Positions 63,172 to 64,000 of a stretch of 64,000 nucleotides of DNA are shown here, piece after piece. Every line of letters begins with the position of its first letter. Positions within the stretch are counted from its first letter, which is position 1. Origin of the DNA: Diadema setosum (lineage: Eukaryota > Echinodermata > Echinoidea > Diadematoida > Diadematidae). The position numbers and the translations under genes were made by a program. The notes below the pieces were generated by a model. That model searched no databases and was not told where the DNA came from. It saw nothing but the letters and a program-made list of their open reading frames with translations. The stretch is taken from assembly GCF_964275005.1 (NCBI RefSeq), contig NC_092698.1, positions 34,939,662-35,003,661 of the forward strand, given 5' to 3'.

Positions 63172-64000
63172 TAGCCAGAAAAATGCTTTACTTGACCCTT
63201 GAAATCTGAACTTCCATATTTAGAAAGCCTCATCCAAAATTACATGTTATTTCTGAATCATCACTTATAATTGGGCCCACAATAATTAATTACTGTACTT
63301 TCTAAGCTCATAGTTGATTGCAAGAACATGGAAACCAATGAATATAACATTGATCCCAAACACATCAGGCTTGCACTAGTCTGCAGTGTTCTGTTCGTTG
63401 TTTTTTTTTAATAATAATTCTTGCACGGAAATGTTCTACGGGAAAACGTTAACACAATATCCCATATGCAGTACTATACACATACAACTGTAACCCTGTT
63501 ACAACCTGTATCACCACTTCCATCAAACTTGTATCCAGTGCCACAGTTCTGGCAATTTTCAGTTTCTTTAACTTCTTTGATTTTACGTTGTAAAATCATG
63601 CTATCTGGAAGGTATTATGGGATGTGATATTCAATAGAGTTTATCTAGCAGATAAGCCCTGCAGACATACCAAAAGGAGAAAAAAAATATGAGCCAAAAT
63701 TAATTTCCATGAACACCCATAACTTGTTGCAAGACTATGTTTAGAATGCAGCCCTGGTCTGGACTGTCAAAGCTGTGAAATTCTCTCATAAAAAATATAT
63801 ATATTAGTAGACGTTTTCACATGAGCTTGATGAAAATCTGAGCTCGGGATTTTTTTTCGCACTCGCAAATTAGCGCGCCATTTCATTTCTGATTCACATC
63901 AGAGAATTATCCCTAAATTTTTTAGAGCTAATTCGATAGCTGAGCATGCACGAACAGCATCCATATAGCGCGCACCTTCAAAAAATTACCCAGGCAATCA
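63172..64000. other. Right edge, no confident gene
   Basis: No INO80D upstream exon could be found here. The last 150 bp is richer in CG dinucleotides (GCGCGCCAT, ATAGCGCGCACC). Only the short open frame at 63480-63600 is notable. Confidence 0.5.
63480..63600 (-). other. Short cysteine-containing open frame, unassigned
   Basis: The minus strand encodes about 42 codons from an ATG at 63600, including ENCQNCGTGYKFDGSGD and TGCNRVTVV. The C-x2-C spacing is suggestive, but it matches neither the missing INO80D N-terminus nor another family I can name. It could be a chance frame or an exon of another gene. Confidence 0.2.

Overview
This window is animal nuclear DNA, AT-rich and intron-rich, from what looks like a marine invertebrate. 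Three multi-exon genes, all on the minus strand, can be rebuilt exon by exon. Each keeps an open reading frame across every splice junction, and each is a recognisable conserved metazoan gene. From low to high coordinates they are a SIN3A-type corepressor scaffold, MESD (an ER chaperone for LDL-receptor-related proteins) and an INO80D-type subunit of the INO80 chromatin remodeller. Protein similarity, the many small TIR elements and the recurrent 'tacatgtac' strings suggest a non-vertebrate deuterostome such as an echinoderm or hemichordate. That placement is an impression, not a proof.

Layout. 73-16951 holds 23 SIN3A coding exons (1310 residues). The start codon is present, but the last exon or exons lie below base 1. 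A probable noncoding first exon and promoter sit near 29462-29980, which would make intron 1 about 12.5 kb. 17000-36750 is otherwise gene-poor, with foldback elements, TIR elements, a 0.6-kb duplication and microsatellites. 36752-40833 is a complete three-exon MESD (256 residues, signal peptide, KTEL ending). 41000-48650 has no recognisable gene. 48650-59355 holds eight INO80D exons (958 residues) with the stop codon; the N-terminal exon or exons are above base 64000 or were not found. 59630-63171 is a TIR element split by a 3-kb insertion carrying tRNA-like units.

Two of the genes are nuclear chromatin regulators: SIN3A assembles HDAC corepressor complexes, and INO80D is a metazoan-specific INO80 subunit with C/H-rich zinc-binding motifs. 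MESD is functionally unrelated. No operon logic is expected. The SIN3A-MESD proximity echoes their location on the same human chromosome arm (15q).

No evidence of a wholly new biological system was found. The most notable observations are a 67-bp tandem duplication that doubles a SIN3A splice donor, a near-perfect U12-type intron and a GC-AG intron in INO80D, TTAA-flanked foldback elements, a TE-in-TE nest with repeated tRNA-like modules, two perfect isolated hairpins, and two TIR elements that abut and share a TA.
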